DNA of 64,000 nucleotides, from assembly GCA_040751955.1 (NCBI GenBank), contig JBFMFY010000001.1:102785-166784 (forward strand). The letters are read 5' to 3'. This DNA is from SpSt-333 sp040751955. GTDB lineage: Bacteria; Bacteroidota; Ignavibacteria; UBA10030; UBA8401. Position 1 is the first letter of the stretch; each line of letters starts with the position of its first letter. Position numbers and translations under genes: made by a program. Below, in pieces: positions 9,072-17,573 of the stretch. Under the pieces are notes generated by a model that was not told the origin of the DNA, ran no database searches, and was given only the letters and a program-made list of their open reading frames with translations.

Positions 9072-9815
9072 GTGAGAACGTCGATAGAAGTATTCGGTAC
9101 TCTTTTCCACAAAGGTATTGTATGGGTGAGGGCGAACCCATTGAAGGGAATCGTGTTTGCCGTCGGTGCGATTCTTGCCGTTCAATATCTTTTGCTGCCA
9201 AATATACGGCTGCAAGCTCTTCGCAAAACAAATCCAGTGCGCACCGCCTTGATGTACCAGCGAATGAATGAAGCAAAGTCTGCCGGAAAACAATTCTCGC
9301 TGGACCAACGGTGGGTACCGCTGTCAAAAATATCGAGACATTTGATCAATGCAGTGATCGTTGCAGAAGACGGAATGTTTTACGCGCATGAAGGAGTTGA
9401 TTGGTACGAAGTAGAAGAGTCTATCCGGAAAAACATTGAAAAGGGGAAGGCAGCGCGTGGAGGAAGTACAATCACCCAGCAACTCGCGAAGAATTTATTC
9501 CTTTCAACATCGAAAGATCCCGTCCGGAAATTCAAAGAATTGATTGTAACGCTTCGCATGGAACGTGTTCTTTCCAAACGCCGCATACTGGAAATTTATC
9601 TGAATGTCATTGAGTGGGGGAACGGCGTGTTCGGCGCCGAAGCTGCGTCTCTGAAGTATTTCGGTAAACATGCATCCGATCTGACACGAGAAGAAGCGGC
9701 ACAAATGGCAGCAGTAATTCCCAGTCCGCGGCGGTACAAGCCGAACGAGATGTCTCGATATGTCGAGCGACGTTCAGCGATAATTTTGAACCGTATGGCA
9801 GCGAGAGGTTTCTGA
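9072..9815 (+). CDS. mtgA: Monofunctional biosynthetic peptidoglycan transglycosylase
   Basis: GT51 enzyme that polymerises lipid II into glycan strands in the inner membrane/periplasm. 247 residues, with one transmembrane helix at about 26-45 (GIVFAVGAILAVQYLLL). The catalytic Glu lies in VIVAEDGMFYAHEGVD (about 96-110). The other GT51 motifs are GGSTITQQLAKNLFLS, RKFKELIVTLRMER, ILEIYLNVIEWGNGVFG and AAVIPSPRRYKP. There is no transpeptidase domain, so it is not a class A PBP. The start is GTG at 9072, directly after the ruvX stop. Its stop overlaps the next ATG (TGATG). Confidence 0.95.
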   Translation: MRTSIEVFGTLFHKGIVWVRANPLKGIVFAVGAILAVQYLLLPNIRLQALRKTNPVRTALMYQRMNEAKSAGKQFSLDQRWVPLSKISRHLINAVIVAEDGMFYAHEGVDWYEVEESIRKNIEKGKAARGGSTITQQLAKNLFLSTSKDPVRKFKELIVTLRMERVLSKRRILEIYLNVIEWGNGVFGAEAASLKYFGKHASDLTREEAAQMAAVIPSPRRYKPNEMSRYVERRSAIILNRMAARGF

Positions 9816-10507
9816 TGAATATTCATGATGTAAGGATGCTGATTGAAGAGGGGGAGGGATTTGAACTTGAATTTAAAAGGAAAACCTCATCTCCCGAAAA
9901 AATCGCAAAGACGATGTGTGCATTTGCCAACACGCAGGGGGGCATTCTGCTGTTCGGCGTGGATGATGACGGTTCACTGGTCGGAGTGGAAAGTGAAAAA
10001 TCGGAAGTTGACTTGATTCGACAAGCAGGAGAACAATTTTGCGATCCGCCCGTCTCGTTGCATATTCAATTCGTTCCGTATAACCATAAAGATGTTATTG
10101 TTGTAACCGTTGAAGAAAGTGATAAGAAACCGCACTTCGTTGTTCGCAATGGAGATGAACCGAAAGCATTTGTCCGTGTTAATGACAATACGGTTCTGGC
10201 TAGCCGTGAAGTGATCAAAGTCTTACGGGATGAATCTTCCCAAAAAGGGTTAACCCTGACCATTGGGGAGAATGAAAAGCGGCTCTTCGCATATTTCGAA
10301 GGACGGCAGCGTATTACTGTAAAGGAATTTTCTGAACTCATCAATGTTTCTCATCGGCGCGCCTCACGCATTTTGACCACCCTTGTCCGTGCCGGCGTGA
10401 TCAGGATCCATACGTTGGAAAAGACAGACTATTTTACACTCGCTTCGCCTGCTGAAGTATCCTCACACAGTCGTACAGCACAATCCCGTATGCGACAGCG
10501 ACATTGA
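9815..10507 (+). CDS. AlbA_2 (Schlafen-type) domain protein with winged-helix C-terminus
   Basis: 230 residues. Residues 1-130 match the AlbA_2 putative DNA/ATP-binding domain: EGFELEFKRKTSSPEKIAKTMCAFANTQGGILLFGVDDDGSLVGV, with the GG-hL-FGVDD signature. Residues about 145-205 look like a winged helix-turn-helix (ITVKEFSELINVSHRRASRILTTLVRAGVIR). This pair usually indicates a transcription regulator, target unknown. The last ~25 residues are encoded in a 74-base stretch that is antisense to the end of the SpoU-family gene, so the tail (SSHSRTAQSRMRQRH) may be an unconstrained read-through. The start overlaps mtgA by one base. Confidence 0.82.
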   Translation: MNIHDVRMLIEEGEGFELEFKRKTSSPEKIAKTMCAFANTQGGILLFGVDDDGSLVGVESEKSEVDLIRQAGEQFCDPPVSLHIQFVPYNHKDVIVVTVEESDKKPHFVVRNGDEPKAFVRVNDNTVLASREVIKVLRDESSQKGLTLTIGENEKRLFAYFEGRQRITVKEFSELINVSHRRASRILTTLVRAGVIRIHTLEKTDYFTLASPAEVSSHSRTAQSRMRQRH

Positions 10508-10979
10508 GCGATTGTTTATGCCCGTACATCGGAATTTCGATCGCCATGTCTGCTGCGTTTATCACTTCTTTTGAGACGCCGGTTATTTCATTTCCGATAA
10601 CGAGACAGAGCGGAAAGTCTTGCGGCATCAGATCGTAATACGGCTTGCTGTGGCTGGTCAATTCTAAAAGACAAATTTTAATTTTTTGTTCTTTCATCTC
10701 TTCGATTGCATCCAATGGATTTCTGAAATAGTTCCACGGAACAGTTTGTGTAGAACCCAACGCGGTCTTGTCTATCTCTTTTCGAGGTGGATACGGAGTA
10801 TATCCCGTTAGGTACAATCGGTTCAGCATTGCACCATCCGAACTTCTAAATATCGACCCGACGTTGTACAGACTTCTGATATTATCAGCAAGGGCGTAAA
10901 TGGGATTGCGAACGACATTGGGAAATTCTTCCAAATTCTTTCGGTTTTTTGCAATTTCATCATGAGTTAGTTTGCGCAT
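10434..10979 (-). CDS. SpoU/TrmH-family RNA 2'-O-methyltransferase
   Basis: SPOUT methyltransferase, 181 residues, acting on the ribose of tRNA or rRNA with S-adenosylmethionine. The three SpoU motifs are visible: motif 1 DNIRSLYNVGSIFRSSDGA (about 32-50), motif 2 LVIGNEITGVS (about 127-137), and motif 3 IPMYGHKQSLNVAVAYGIVLYD (about 149-170). There is no N-terminal substrate-binding domain, so the RNA target is unclear; TrmL or TrmH-like roles are possible. It is convergent with the AlbA_2 gene and overlaps it by 74 bases. Confidence 0.9.
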   Translation of the reverse strand: MRKLTHDEIAKNRKNLEEFPNVVRNPIYALADNIRSLYNVGSIFRSSDGAMLNRLYLTGYTPYPPRKEIDKTALGSTQTVPWNYFRNPLDAIEEMKEQKIKICLLELTSHSKPYYDLMPQDFPLCLVIGNEITGVSKEVINAADMAIEIPMYGHKQSLNVAVAYGIVLYDCVRILQQAKRV

Positions 10980-10993
10980 GGCTGAGAAAACTT

Positions 10994-11024
10994 TTTGAAA
11001 ACAGACAGAAAATGAGTATATTTA
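10994..11024 (+). promoter_or_regulatory. Bacteroidota-type promoter for cmk
   Basis: TTTG at 10994-10997, a 19-base spacer, then TATATTTA at 11017-11024 (7 of 8 matches to TAnnTTTG). Read as sigma70 it is TTGAAA-N16-TATATT. It sits in the 74-base gap between the divergent SpoU gene and cmk, about 30 bases before the cmk start. Confidence 0.55.
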
Positions 11025-11053
11025 AGTCCAATTTAAGCGAAAAAAGTTGAGTT

Positions 11054-11740
11054 TTGAAGAAAATAATCATCGCCATTGACGGTCCGGCTGCATCCGGAAA
11101 GAGCACTACTGCGAAACTTGTCGCTGATCAATTGGGTTACTTACATATCGATACCGGTGCAATGTACCGCGCGATGGCGTTGAAGGTTCTGCGCAGCAAA
11201 ATTTCTCCTACGGATTCTGCGTCGATTGCACGTTTAGCGGGTTCTACAACTGTTCGTCTTGTTCATAATCCGGGACAAAAGCAAAAACTCCGTGTGGAAC
11301 TTGACGGGCACGAAGTGAGCGACGAGATACGGTTACCTGAAGTGACGAACATTGTGAGTCCTGTCAGTGCGATACAGGAAGTGCGAGCATTGATGGTGAA
11401 AGAGCAACGTGCAATGGGAAAAGATGGGGGGATTGTTCTTGAGGGGAGAGATATTGGTACCGTTGTTTTTCCGAATGCAGAATTGAAAATTTTTATGAAA
11501 GCCGAACCCCGCGAACGAGCACTTCGGCGGAAAAAAGAATTTGATGCAAAAGGTGTCGCGGTAACACTCGATCAATTAGAGCAAGAGATCGTTGAACGTG
11601 ACACAATCGATTCTCAGAGGGAAATAAGTCCGCTGCGCAAAGCGGACGACGCGGTTGAGGTTGATACAACAAATTTAACGATTGAACAGCAGGTTGCATT
11701 TATCGTTAATAAAGCAAAAGAGATCATTAACACGAGGTAA
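11054..11740 (+). CDS. cmk: Cytidylate kinase
   Basis: Phosphorylates CMP/dCMP. 228 residues, normal length. The P-loop GPAASGKST is at 10-18. HIDTGAMYRAMALKVLR is the NMP-binding start and EGRDIGTVVFPNAELKIF is the central motif. The LID and C-terminus have RALRRKKEF and RDTIDSQREISPLRKADDA. The start is TTG at 11054; it is the only start that fits before the first strand, and there is no convincing Shine-Dalgarno site. Order cmk-ispH-rpsA recurs in FCB bacteria (recalled, not checked). The stop codon lies inside the stem of a hairpin at 11735-11767. Confidence 0.95.
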   Translation: MKKIIIAIDGPAASGKSTTAKLVADQLGYLHIDTGAMYRAMALKVLRSKISPTDSASIARLAGSTTVRLVHNPGQKQKLRVELDGHEVSDEIRLPEVTNIVSPVSAIQEVRALMVKEQRAMGKDGGIVLEGRDIGTVVFPNAELKIFMKAEPRERALRRKKEFDAKGVAVTLDQLEQEIVERDTIDSQREISPLRKADDAVEVDTTNLTIEQQVAFIVNKAKEIINTR

Positions 11741-11767
11741 CCGTCACTTTGAAGGTGACGGTTACCT
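11735..11767. repeat. Perfect 13-bp inverted repeat at the cmk stop codon
   Basis: AGGTAACCGTCAC at 11735-11747, loop of 7, then the exact complement at 11755-11767. The cmk TAA (11738-11740) is in the left arm. No T tract follows, so it is not an intrinsic terminator. It ends 9 bases before the ispH ATG. It may be a REP-like dispersed hairpin or an RNA-processing or stability element. Confidence 0.75.
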
Positions 11768-11776
11768 GAACTGAAC

Positions 11777-12658
11777 ATGAAAGTAACAGTCGATAATAAT
11801 TCAGGTTTTTGCTGGGGCGTAGTCCGTACGGTGGATATTGCCGAGCAGGAACTTGCGGAATCAGGCAAGTTATATTCATTGGGTGAGATTATTCACAATC
11901 CTGTTGAAATCGATCGGCTGGGTGAAAAAGGATTGAAAACGATCCGCCACGACGATCTTCCGAACATTAAAGATGCAAAAGTGTTGATTCGTGCGCATGG
12001 TGAACCACCCGAGACATTCCGGAAAATGAGAGACCTTGGAATTGATGTGATTGATGCTACATGTCCTGTTGTGACGAAAGTGCAGGAGCGGATCAGGAAA
12101 TTCTATGATAAGGGATATCAAATCGTTATCTTCGGCAAAAAAGACCATGCCGAAGTGATCGGGCTCGTCGGTCATACGATGGGTACTGCAATCGTTATCA
12201 AATCGCTTGATGAGTTAGATAAACTGGATTTCACAAAAAAGACCGTCCTCTTCTCACAGACAACGATGGATAAAGCGACGTTCTATGCGATACGCGATGC
12301 AATTAAAGAACGGATCAACGCGGAATTTGAAGTCGGCACATTCGAAGAGATGGCGATTGATTTTCATGCTAAGGATACGATTTGCGGACAAGTTTCCGGT
12401 CGTGACAAAAAATTGCGTGAGTTCGCACAAAGCAACGATGTTGTCATCTTTGTCGCGGGAAGAATGAGTTCCAACGGCAAAGTGTTGTACGAAATTGCAA
12501 AATCTGAGAATCCAAGAACGTACTTCGTCGAAAATGAATCTGAATTGAACAACGACTGGTTTAACGGATGTGAGACAGTCGGTATCAGCGGCGCAACTTC
12601 AACACCGCAGTGGCTGATGGAGCGTGTGAAGAAAGCAATTGAAGCTAAGTATAATTGA
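11777..12658 (+). CDS. ispH: 4-hydroxy-3-methylbut-2-enyl diphosphate reductase
   Basis: Last enzyme of the MEP isoprenoid pathway; makes IPP and DMAPP using a [4Fe-4S] cluster. 293 residues. The three cluster cysteines are C12 (SGFCWGV), C96 (DATCPVV) and C203 (DTICGQVSGRD). Substrate-binding residues lie in EIIHNP, RAHGEPP and ISGATSTPQWL. It starts 36 bases after cmk, with only the hairpin between them, and is probably co-transcribed. Its presence says isoprenoids are made by the MEP route. Confidence 0.96.
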   Translation: MKVTVDNNSGFCWGVVRTVDIAEQELAESGKLYSLGEIIHNPVEIDRLGEKGLKTIRHDDLPNIKDAKVLIRAHGEPPETFRKMRDLGIDVIDATCPVVTKVQERIRKFYDKGYQIVIFGKKDHAEVIGLVGHTMGTAIVIKSLDELDKLDFTKKTVLFSQTTMDKATFYAIRDAIKERINAEFEVGTFEEMAIDFHAKDTICGQVSGRDKKLREFAQSNDVVIFVAGRMSSNGKVLYEIAKSENPRTYFVENESELNNDWFNGCETVGISGATSTPQWLMERVKKAIEAKYN

Positions 12659-12817
12659 TTTGTAAGGTCATCAATAAAAAACTAAATCATCAACTCATAT
12701 ATGGTATCGTTGTGGATGTGCGTCGTTAAACCCGATGACCGTTTAACCAAACACCGATCAACGATTTGTTCCCGTCCCAAAGAAACGCTTTGAAGGCGGT
12801 GAACGTGAAAGGTTCTA

Positions 12818-14560
12818 ATGTCAAAACGTAAAGATTTACTTATCGACGAGTCGCAGTACTCCGGTGAGGAAATGAAACAATTGATGGAGATGTACGAAGG
12901 AACGCTGGGGAAAATTACCCAGGGTGAAATCGTGAAAGGGAAGATCGTCTTCATCGGACAAAACGATGTCGTGCTCGATATCGGTTTCAAATCGGAAGGA
13001 ACAGTCCCTGTCAACGAATTCCCGAACATCAAGGAATTGAAGATCGGCGACGAAGTCGAGGTCTTCCTTGAAAGCATCGAAGATAAAGACGGTCAGATGG
13101 TCCTCTCCCGCAAACGCGCAGATTTCATGCGTGTATGGGAAAAAGTGACCAAATCATTTACCACCGGCGAAGTGATCAAAGGAAAGATCATGCGTCGTAT
13201 CAAAGGAGGTTTGGTCGTAGATGTGCTTGGTATCGATGCATTCCTACCCGGTTCGCAGATCGATGTTCGTCCCGTTCGTGATTTTGATGCATTACTTGGA
13301 AGAGAAATGGATTTCCGTGTCGTTAAAGTAAATCATCCCTCAGAAAATATCGTGGTCAGTCACAAAATTCTGGTTGAAGAAGAACTTGCCGATCAACGCA
13401 AAGCAATTCTTTCCGGTCTTGAAAAAGGTCAGATCCTCGAAGGTACCGTGAAAGCGATCTCCGATTTCGGTGTCTTCATCGATCTTGGCGGCGTGGATGG
13501 ACTTGTGCACATCACTGATCTGTCGTGGGGACGCATCAACCATCCGTCCGAAGTTGTGAAACTTGATCAGACAGTGAATGTTGTTGTGCTCGATTTCGAT
13601 CAGGAAAAGAAACGCATCTCGCTTGGCATGAAACAGTTGCAGCCGCATCCATGGGAAAAGATCGACGAGAAGTATCCTGTCGGCACAAAAGTCAGTGGAA
13701 AGGTTGTATCGCTTACTGACTACGGCGCATTCATTGAAATTGAAAAAGGAATCGAAGGACTCATTCACATTTCCGAGATGAGCTGGACGCAGCATATCAA
13801 GCATCCATCGCAAATGGTATCGATGGGACAAGTGATTGAAGCCGTGATCTTGTCGCTCGATGTTCAGGGAAAGAAAATTTCTCTAGGTATGAAGCAATTG
13901 GAACCGGATCCGTGGAATACCATTCTCGCAAAATATCCGATCGGATCGAAACACAAAGGCGCCGTTCGCAATCTCACCAACTTTGGAGTGTTTGTTGAAC
14001 TTGAGCAGGGGATCGACGGTCTCATTCACATCTCCGATTTGTCGTGGACAAAGAAGATCCGCCACCCCGGGGAAGTAGTGAAGAAAGGGGAATCGATCGA
14101 TGTAATTATACTCGGCATCGATGTCGAACAGCGTCGTATCTCCCTCGGTCACAAACAGTTAAATGATAATCCGTGGGATGCATTTGCAAATGCGTACAAG
14201 GTCGGCACCGAGATTGAAGGGAAAGTGGTTCGCATCATCGAAAAAGGTGTGATCGTTGAACTGCCGCTTGGTGTAGATGGTTTTGTGCCGCTCTCTCAAT
14301 TGTCGCAGACTCCGATCAAGAATCTTGCCGAAGCATTTCAGGTCGGCGATTCACTGCCGATGACAGTCATCGAATTCGACGGCGAGAGCAAGAAGATCGT
14401 GCTTTCCGTGGTGGAATATCTCCGCGGCAAGGAACAGAAGATCATCGATGAGTACGTTGCGAAACACAAACTTCCTCCGATTACACTGAAAGATGCACTT
14501 CCGATTGAATTGACTCCTGAAGAGAAAAAAGCGATTGAAGAAGAAGCATCGATGAAGTAA
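12818..14560 (+). CDS. rpsA: 30S ribosomal protein S1
   Basis: 580 residues with six S1 (OB-fold) RNA-binding domains, each opening with a G-x-x-h-x-G-x-V pattern: GEIVKGKIVFIG, GEVIKGKIMRRI, GQILEGTVKAIS, GTKVSGKVVSLT, GSKHKGAVRNLT and GTEIEGKVVRII. The third to fifth carry the strongest consensus (GVFIDLGGVDGLVHITDLSW and relatives). It delivers mRNA to the 30S subunit, which matters in a genome where many starts lack Shine-Dalgarno sites. The 159 bases upstream (12659-12817) hold no gene. They contain TATCGTTG at 12705-12712, which resembles the TAnnTTTG box but lacks a matching TTTG at the right distance. AAAGG precedes the ATG. Confidence 0.96.
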   Translation: MSKRKDLLIDESQYSGEEMKQLMEMYEGTLGKITQGEIVKGKIVFIGQNDVVLDIGFKSEGTVPVNEFPNIKELKIGDEVEVFLESIEDKDGQMVLSRKRADFMRVWEKVTKSFTTGEVIKGKIMRRIKGGLVVDVLGIDAFLPGSQIDVRPVRDFDALLGREMDFRVVKVNHPSENIVVSHKILVEEELADQRKAILSGLEKGQILEGTVKAISDFGVFIDLGGVDGLVHITDLSWGRINHPSEVVKLDQTVNVVVLDFDQEKKRISLGMKQLQPHPWEKIDEKYPVGTKVSGKVVSLTDYGAFIEIEKGIEGLIHISEMSWTQHIKHPSQMVSMGQVIEAVILSLDVQGKKISLGMKQLEPDPWNTILAKYPIGSKHKGAVRNLTNFGVFVELEQGIDGLIHISDLSWTKKIRHPGEVVKKGESIDVIILGIDVEQRRISLGHKQLNDNPWDAFANAYKVGTEIEGKVVRIIEKGVIVELPLGVDGFVPLSQLSQTPIKNLAEAFQVGDSLPMTVIEFDGESKKIVLSVVEYLRGKEQKIIDEYVAKHKLPPITLKDALPIELTPEEKKAIEEEASMK

Positions 14561-14589
14561 AAGGATGATTCCTTAATATATCCTGTGGT

Positions 14590-14611
14590 AGGTCGGCGTT
14601 AACGCCGACCT
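14590..14611. repeat. Perfect 22-base palindrome between rpsA and mtaB
   Basis: AGGTCGGCGTT followed at once by its exact complement. It has no loop bases outside the palindrome and no T tract (TGCCAGTTTT follows). It lies 29 bases after rpsA and 18 bases before mtaB. It begins and ends AGGT...ACCT like the hairpin at 11735-11767, which suggests a family of interspersed hairpins. Confidence 0.7.
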
Positions 14612-14629
14612 GCCAGTTTTAAATCAACA

Positions 14630-15982
14630 ATGAAAGTATCATTCTACACACTGGGCTGTAAATTGAACTATGCCGAAACGGCGGCACTTGAACGACAGTT
14701 TAAAGACCGCGGATTCGATATCGTTCCTTTCTCTGAACAGTCAGATGTGTGTGTGATCAATACATGCTCCGTTACGGAGCGTGCAGACCGCGAAGCACGA
14801 CAGATCGTCCGCCGGGCATTGCGCTCTTCTCCCCACGCATTTGTTGCCGTAGTCGGCTGTTATGCCCAGCTTGCGCCGGAGGAAATTTCCTCTATCGACG
14901 GTGTTGATGTTGTATTAGGTGCCAGCGAAAAATTCCGGCTCTTTGATTATTCCGGGCAGTTTCAAAAACTCGATTCTCCACGCATCCATGTCTCTCCCAT
15001 AGAATCCATCAGCGACTTTGGTCCGGCATTTTCCGGCGGTGTTGATGATCGGACGCGTGCGTTTCTGAAAGTGCAAGACGGCTGCGATTTCAATTGTTCA
15101 TTCTGCACCATACCTCTTGCGCGGGGCGAAAGCAGAAGCCAGTCGATTGAAGCATGCGTGTCGCAAGCAGAACAACTTGTCCGGATGGGGTACAAAGAGA
15201 TCATCCTTACCGGAGTGAATGTAGGGGATTATGGAAAGAAGGATGGCACTGCTCTTTTACAGCTGCTTCAGTCATTGGAAAATGTTGACGGTGTGCAACG
15301 AATTCGCATCAGTTCCATCGAACCGAATTTATTGTATGACGAGGTGCTCGACTTCTGGCTCTCTTCGGAAAAAATTTGCAATCACTTCCATATCCCGCTT
15401 CAGAACGGCACGGACGAGATACTGAAAAAAATGCGCCGCCGATATACTTCATCCGAATATAAAAAACTGATATATTCCATTCGTGAGAAAGCGCCGGACG
15501 CCGGCATCGGCGTTGATGTGATTGTCGGTTTTCCGGGGGAGACAGAAGCATTGTTTGAACAGAATTACAATTTTATCCATGAACTTCCTGTCAGCTATTT
15601 GCACGTCTTCACATATTCGGAACGTCCGAATACGCCATCGGTCAATTTCCCCGGGAGAGTGGAACCGAGGATACGATATTCTCACAGCGACCGGCTGAGG
15701 ATTCTCGGACAGATGAAAAAATCGTCGTTCTATCAATTGCAGCATGGAACAATGCACAATGTACTGATCGAGGGATCGATCGAGAACAATAAGTTATCGG
15801 GTTATACCGAAAATTATGTTCGTGTCGAAGTTCCGTATCATCCAACATTAGAAAACTCAATCGCTCTTGTTCGTGTGGGAAATTTCAACGGTGAAACATG
15901 CGAGGGAGAAATAGTCAGCGTAGAATCTGGATCAGCGCCAAGTACAATTGATATACCGCTTGTCTCATCGGTCAATCGCTAA
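14630..15982 (+). CDS. mtaB: tRNA t6A37 methylthiotransferase MtaB
   Basis: Radical-SAM methylthiotransferase converting t6A37 to ms2t6A in tRNAs reading ANN codons. 450 residues. The N-terminal UPF0004 domain carries the first cluster's cysteines: TLGCKLNYAE (C10), INTCSVTERAD and VVGCYAQL. The radical-SAM motif DGCDFNCSFCTIPLARG (CxxxCxxC) is at about 149-165, followed by TGVNVGDYG. A C-terminal TRAM-like RNA-binding domain spans about 375-440. LGCKLNYAE and CxxxCxxC separate it from MiaB and RimO. The start directly precedes the first strand. Confidence 0.94.
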   Translation: MKVSFYTLGCKLNYAETAALERQFKDRGFDIVPFSEQSDVCVINTCSVTERADREARQIVRRALRSSPHAFVAVVGCYAQLAPEEISSIDGVDVVLGASEKFRLFDYSGQFQKLDSPRIHVSPIESISDFGPAFSGGVDDRTRAFLKVQDGCDFNCSFCTIPLARGESRSQSIEACVSQAEQLVRMGYKEIILTGVNVGDYGKKDGTALLQLLQSLENVDGVQRIRISSIEPNLLYDEVLDFWLSSEKICNHFHIPLQNGTDEILKKMRRRYTSSEYKKLIYSIREKAPDAGIGVDVIVGFPGETEALFEQNYNFIHELPVSYLHVFTYSERPNTPSVNFPGRVEPRIRYSHSDRLRILGQMKKSSFYQLQHGTMHNVLIEGSIENNKLSGYTENYVRVEVPYHPTLENSIALVRVGNFNGETCEGEIVSVESGSAPSTIDIPLVSSVNR

Positions 15983-16041
15983 AAAGGGATATCTGGGAAC
16001 GCTTGTTACTACTTCATAACATTCACATACGGAGAGGTAGT

Positions 16042-16776
16042 ATGACCATGTCAAAAATATTTTGTGGAGTATTCATACTTGTTACAATGCTTACTGCACA
16101 AACCGATCTTTATCAGCTGCGGTCTGAATTTCAGAAACCGGTTGAACCATCTTTCATAAAATTTCAAGAAGCGGCATCATCTCAACATCGCAAATCCCCA
16201 GCCACGGCTGTTATTTATTCTTTGCTCATGCCCGGTATGGGTGAGCTGTATGCCGATGGCTTTGATCAAGGAAAATATTCATTGATTGCAGAAGGGGGAT
16301 TATGGCTGACATATTTTTCATTCCGCCAATACGGAGGATGGCTGCGGGATGATGCAAGGCGATTTGCAGCAGTCCATTCCGGTGCACAGATCGATTCAAA
16401 GAACGATCAATTCTTTGTCGATGTCGGCAACTTTAACGACACCTACGAGTACAACGAAAAAAAACTAATCGACCGCGCTCCTGAAAAATTGTATGATGTC
16501 AACCAAGGGTATTATTGGCGGTGGGATTCGGATGCGAAACGGAGTGAATTCAGGGCAATGCGTGTTTCGAGTGAACGTGTGTTCAACAATTCAAAATTTG
16601 TTATCGGTGCAGTGATTGTCAATCATTTATTCAGCGCAATCAATGCCGCGCGGTTGACGCGTCAGTACAACAAACAATTGGAAGAAGGGCTTGGCTCGTG
16701 GTGGCTGGAATCATCATTGATCGATGACGGGGTGAAACCTGACGGCATCAAACTGAGTTTGGTGCACAGATTTTAA
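16042..16776 (+). CDS. Exported/membrane protein resembling DUF5683
   Basis: 244 residues from ATG 16042, chosen because GGAGAGG at 16031-16037 precedes it and the signal peptide (MTMSKIFCGVFILVTMLTAQ) then starts at once. The frame is open 39 bases further upstream but that extension has no site. The region SPATAVIYSLLMPGMGELYADGFDQGKYSLIAEGG resembles the glycine-containing hairpin helices of DUF5683 proteins found in Bacteroidota (LLPGxGQxYxG...KG). A second hydrophobic stretch is FVIGAVIVNHLFSAINAARL. Function unknown. A strong terminator follows. Confidence 0.65.
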   Translation: MTMSKIFCGVFILVTMLTAQTDLYQLRSEFQKPVEPSFIKFQEAASSQHRKSPATAVIYSLLMPGMGELYADGFDQGKYSLIAEGGLWLTYFSFRQYGGWLRDDARRFAAVHSGAQIDSKNDQFFVDVGNFNDTYEYNEKKLIDRAPEKLYDVNQGYYWRWDSDAKRSEFRAMRVSSERVFNNSKFVIGAVIVNHLFSAINAARLTRQYNKQLEEGLGSWWLESSLIDDGVKPDGIKLSLVHRF

Positions 16777-16781
16777 CGCAG

Positions 16782-16809
16782 AGCCCCGAAATCAATCGGG
16801 GCTTTTTTT
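16782..16809 (+). terminator. Rho-independent terminator between the DUF5683-like gene and truA
   Basis: Stem AGCCCCGA/TCGGGGCT with loop AATCAA, followed by seven T. It ends 2 bases before the truA ATG at 16812, which is unusual (see findings). Confidence 0.85.
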
Positions 16810-16811
16810 GT

Positions 16812-17543
16812 ATGAAGCGAAATATAAAATTGACTATAGAGTACGACGGGACAGATTTTGTTGGTTGGCAGCGCCAGCCGAACGGTAGAAGTGTGCAGCA
16901 GGTATTGGAAGAAGCGATCCAGCAAGTCATTCAGGAAAAGGTTTCTCTTGTTGGCGCGGGACGAACTGATTCAGGAGTCCATGCAAGGGGACAAGCAGCA
17001 AATTTCTTTTCGCATTCCACATTGACAACATCAGATTTGTACAGGGCACTGAATGGTGTTGTTCCGGACGATATCATTGTCCACAGCGTGGAAGAGGTTG
17101 ACGAGAAATTTTCTGCCCGTTACAGCGCCAAAGAACGGGAGTATCGCTATTATATCGCACAAAAGCCGACAGCAATTAACCGCAAGTACTCCTGGCGTTT
17201 GAACTACGATTTGGATATTTCTATCATGAATGGTGTGTCAAAGAAGATTTTAGGAACGCATGATTTTCAATCTTTCTGCAAAGCGGAGTCGAACGTCGAT
17301 CATTTTATATGCAATGTTTTTCATGCTGAATGGTATCGAGAGGCATCAACATTAATTTTCGAGATCCGTGCCAATAGATTTTTACACGGGATGGTACGGG
17401 CATTGGTGGGAACAATAGTGAACGTAGGAAGAGGATATACTCCTGCAGATAATTTTGAAACGATCATACTTGCAAAGGACAGAACAAAAGCAGGACAGGC
17501 GGCTCCCCCGCACGGGCTTTTCCTGGAACGTGTGATTTATTGA
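16812..17543 (+). CDS. truA: tRNA pseudouridine(38-40) synthase
   Basis: Converts uridines 38-40 of the anticodon stem-loop to pseudouridine. 243 residues. Catalytic Asp is D53 in GAGRTDSGVHARGQ. Other family motifs are KLTIEYDGTDFVGWQRQP at the N-terminus, KEREYRYYI, GTHDFQSFCK and RFLHGMVRALVGTIVNVGRG. The ATG at 16812 is the only reasonable start (KRNIKLTIEYDG follows) although it comes 2 bases after a terminator T run. It begins the overlapping run that leads through the trp genes to nadD. Confidence 0.95.
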   Translation: MKRNIKLTIEYDGTDFVGWQRQPNGRSVQQVLEEAIQQVIQEKVSLVGAGRTDSGVHARGQAANFFSHSTLTTSDLYRALNGVVPDDIIVHSVEEVDEKFSARYSAKEREYRYYIAQKPTAINRKYSWRLNYDLDISIMNGVSKKILGTHDFQSFCKAESNVDHFICNVFHAEWYREASTLIFEIRANRFLHGMVRALVGTIVNVGRGYTPADNFETIILAKDRTKAGQAAPPHGLFLERVIY

Positions 17544-17573
17544 ATATCAGTCTCATTTACAGTAAATTAAACT

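Noticed and set aside
12659..12817. Structured autoregulatory leader for ribosomal protein S1
   Set aside because: No stable long hairpin or known S1 leader motif could be recognised by eye; only short scattered complementarities.
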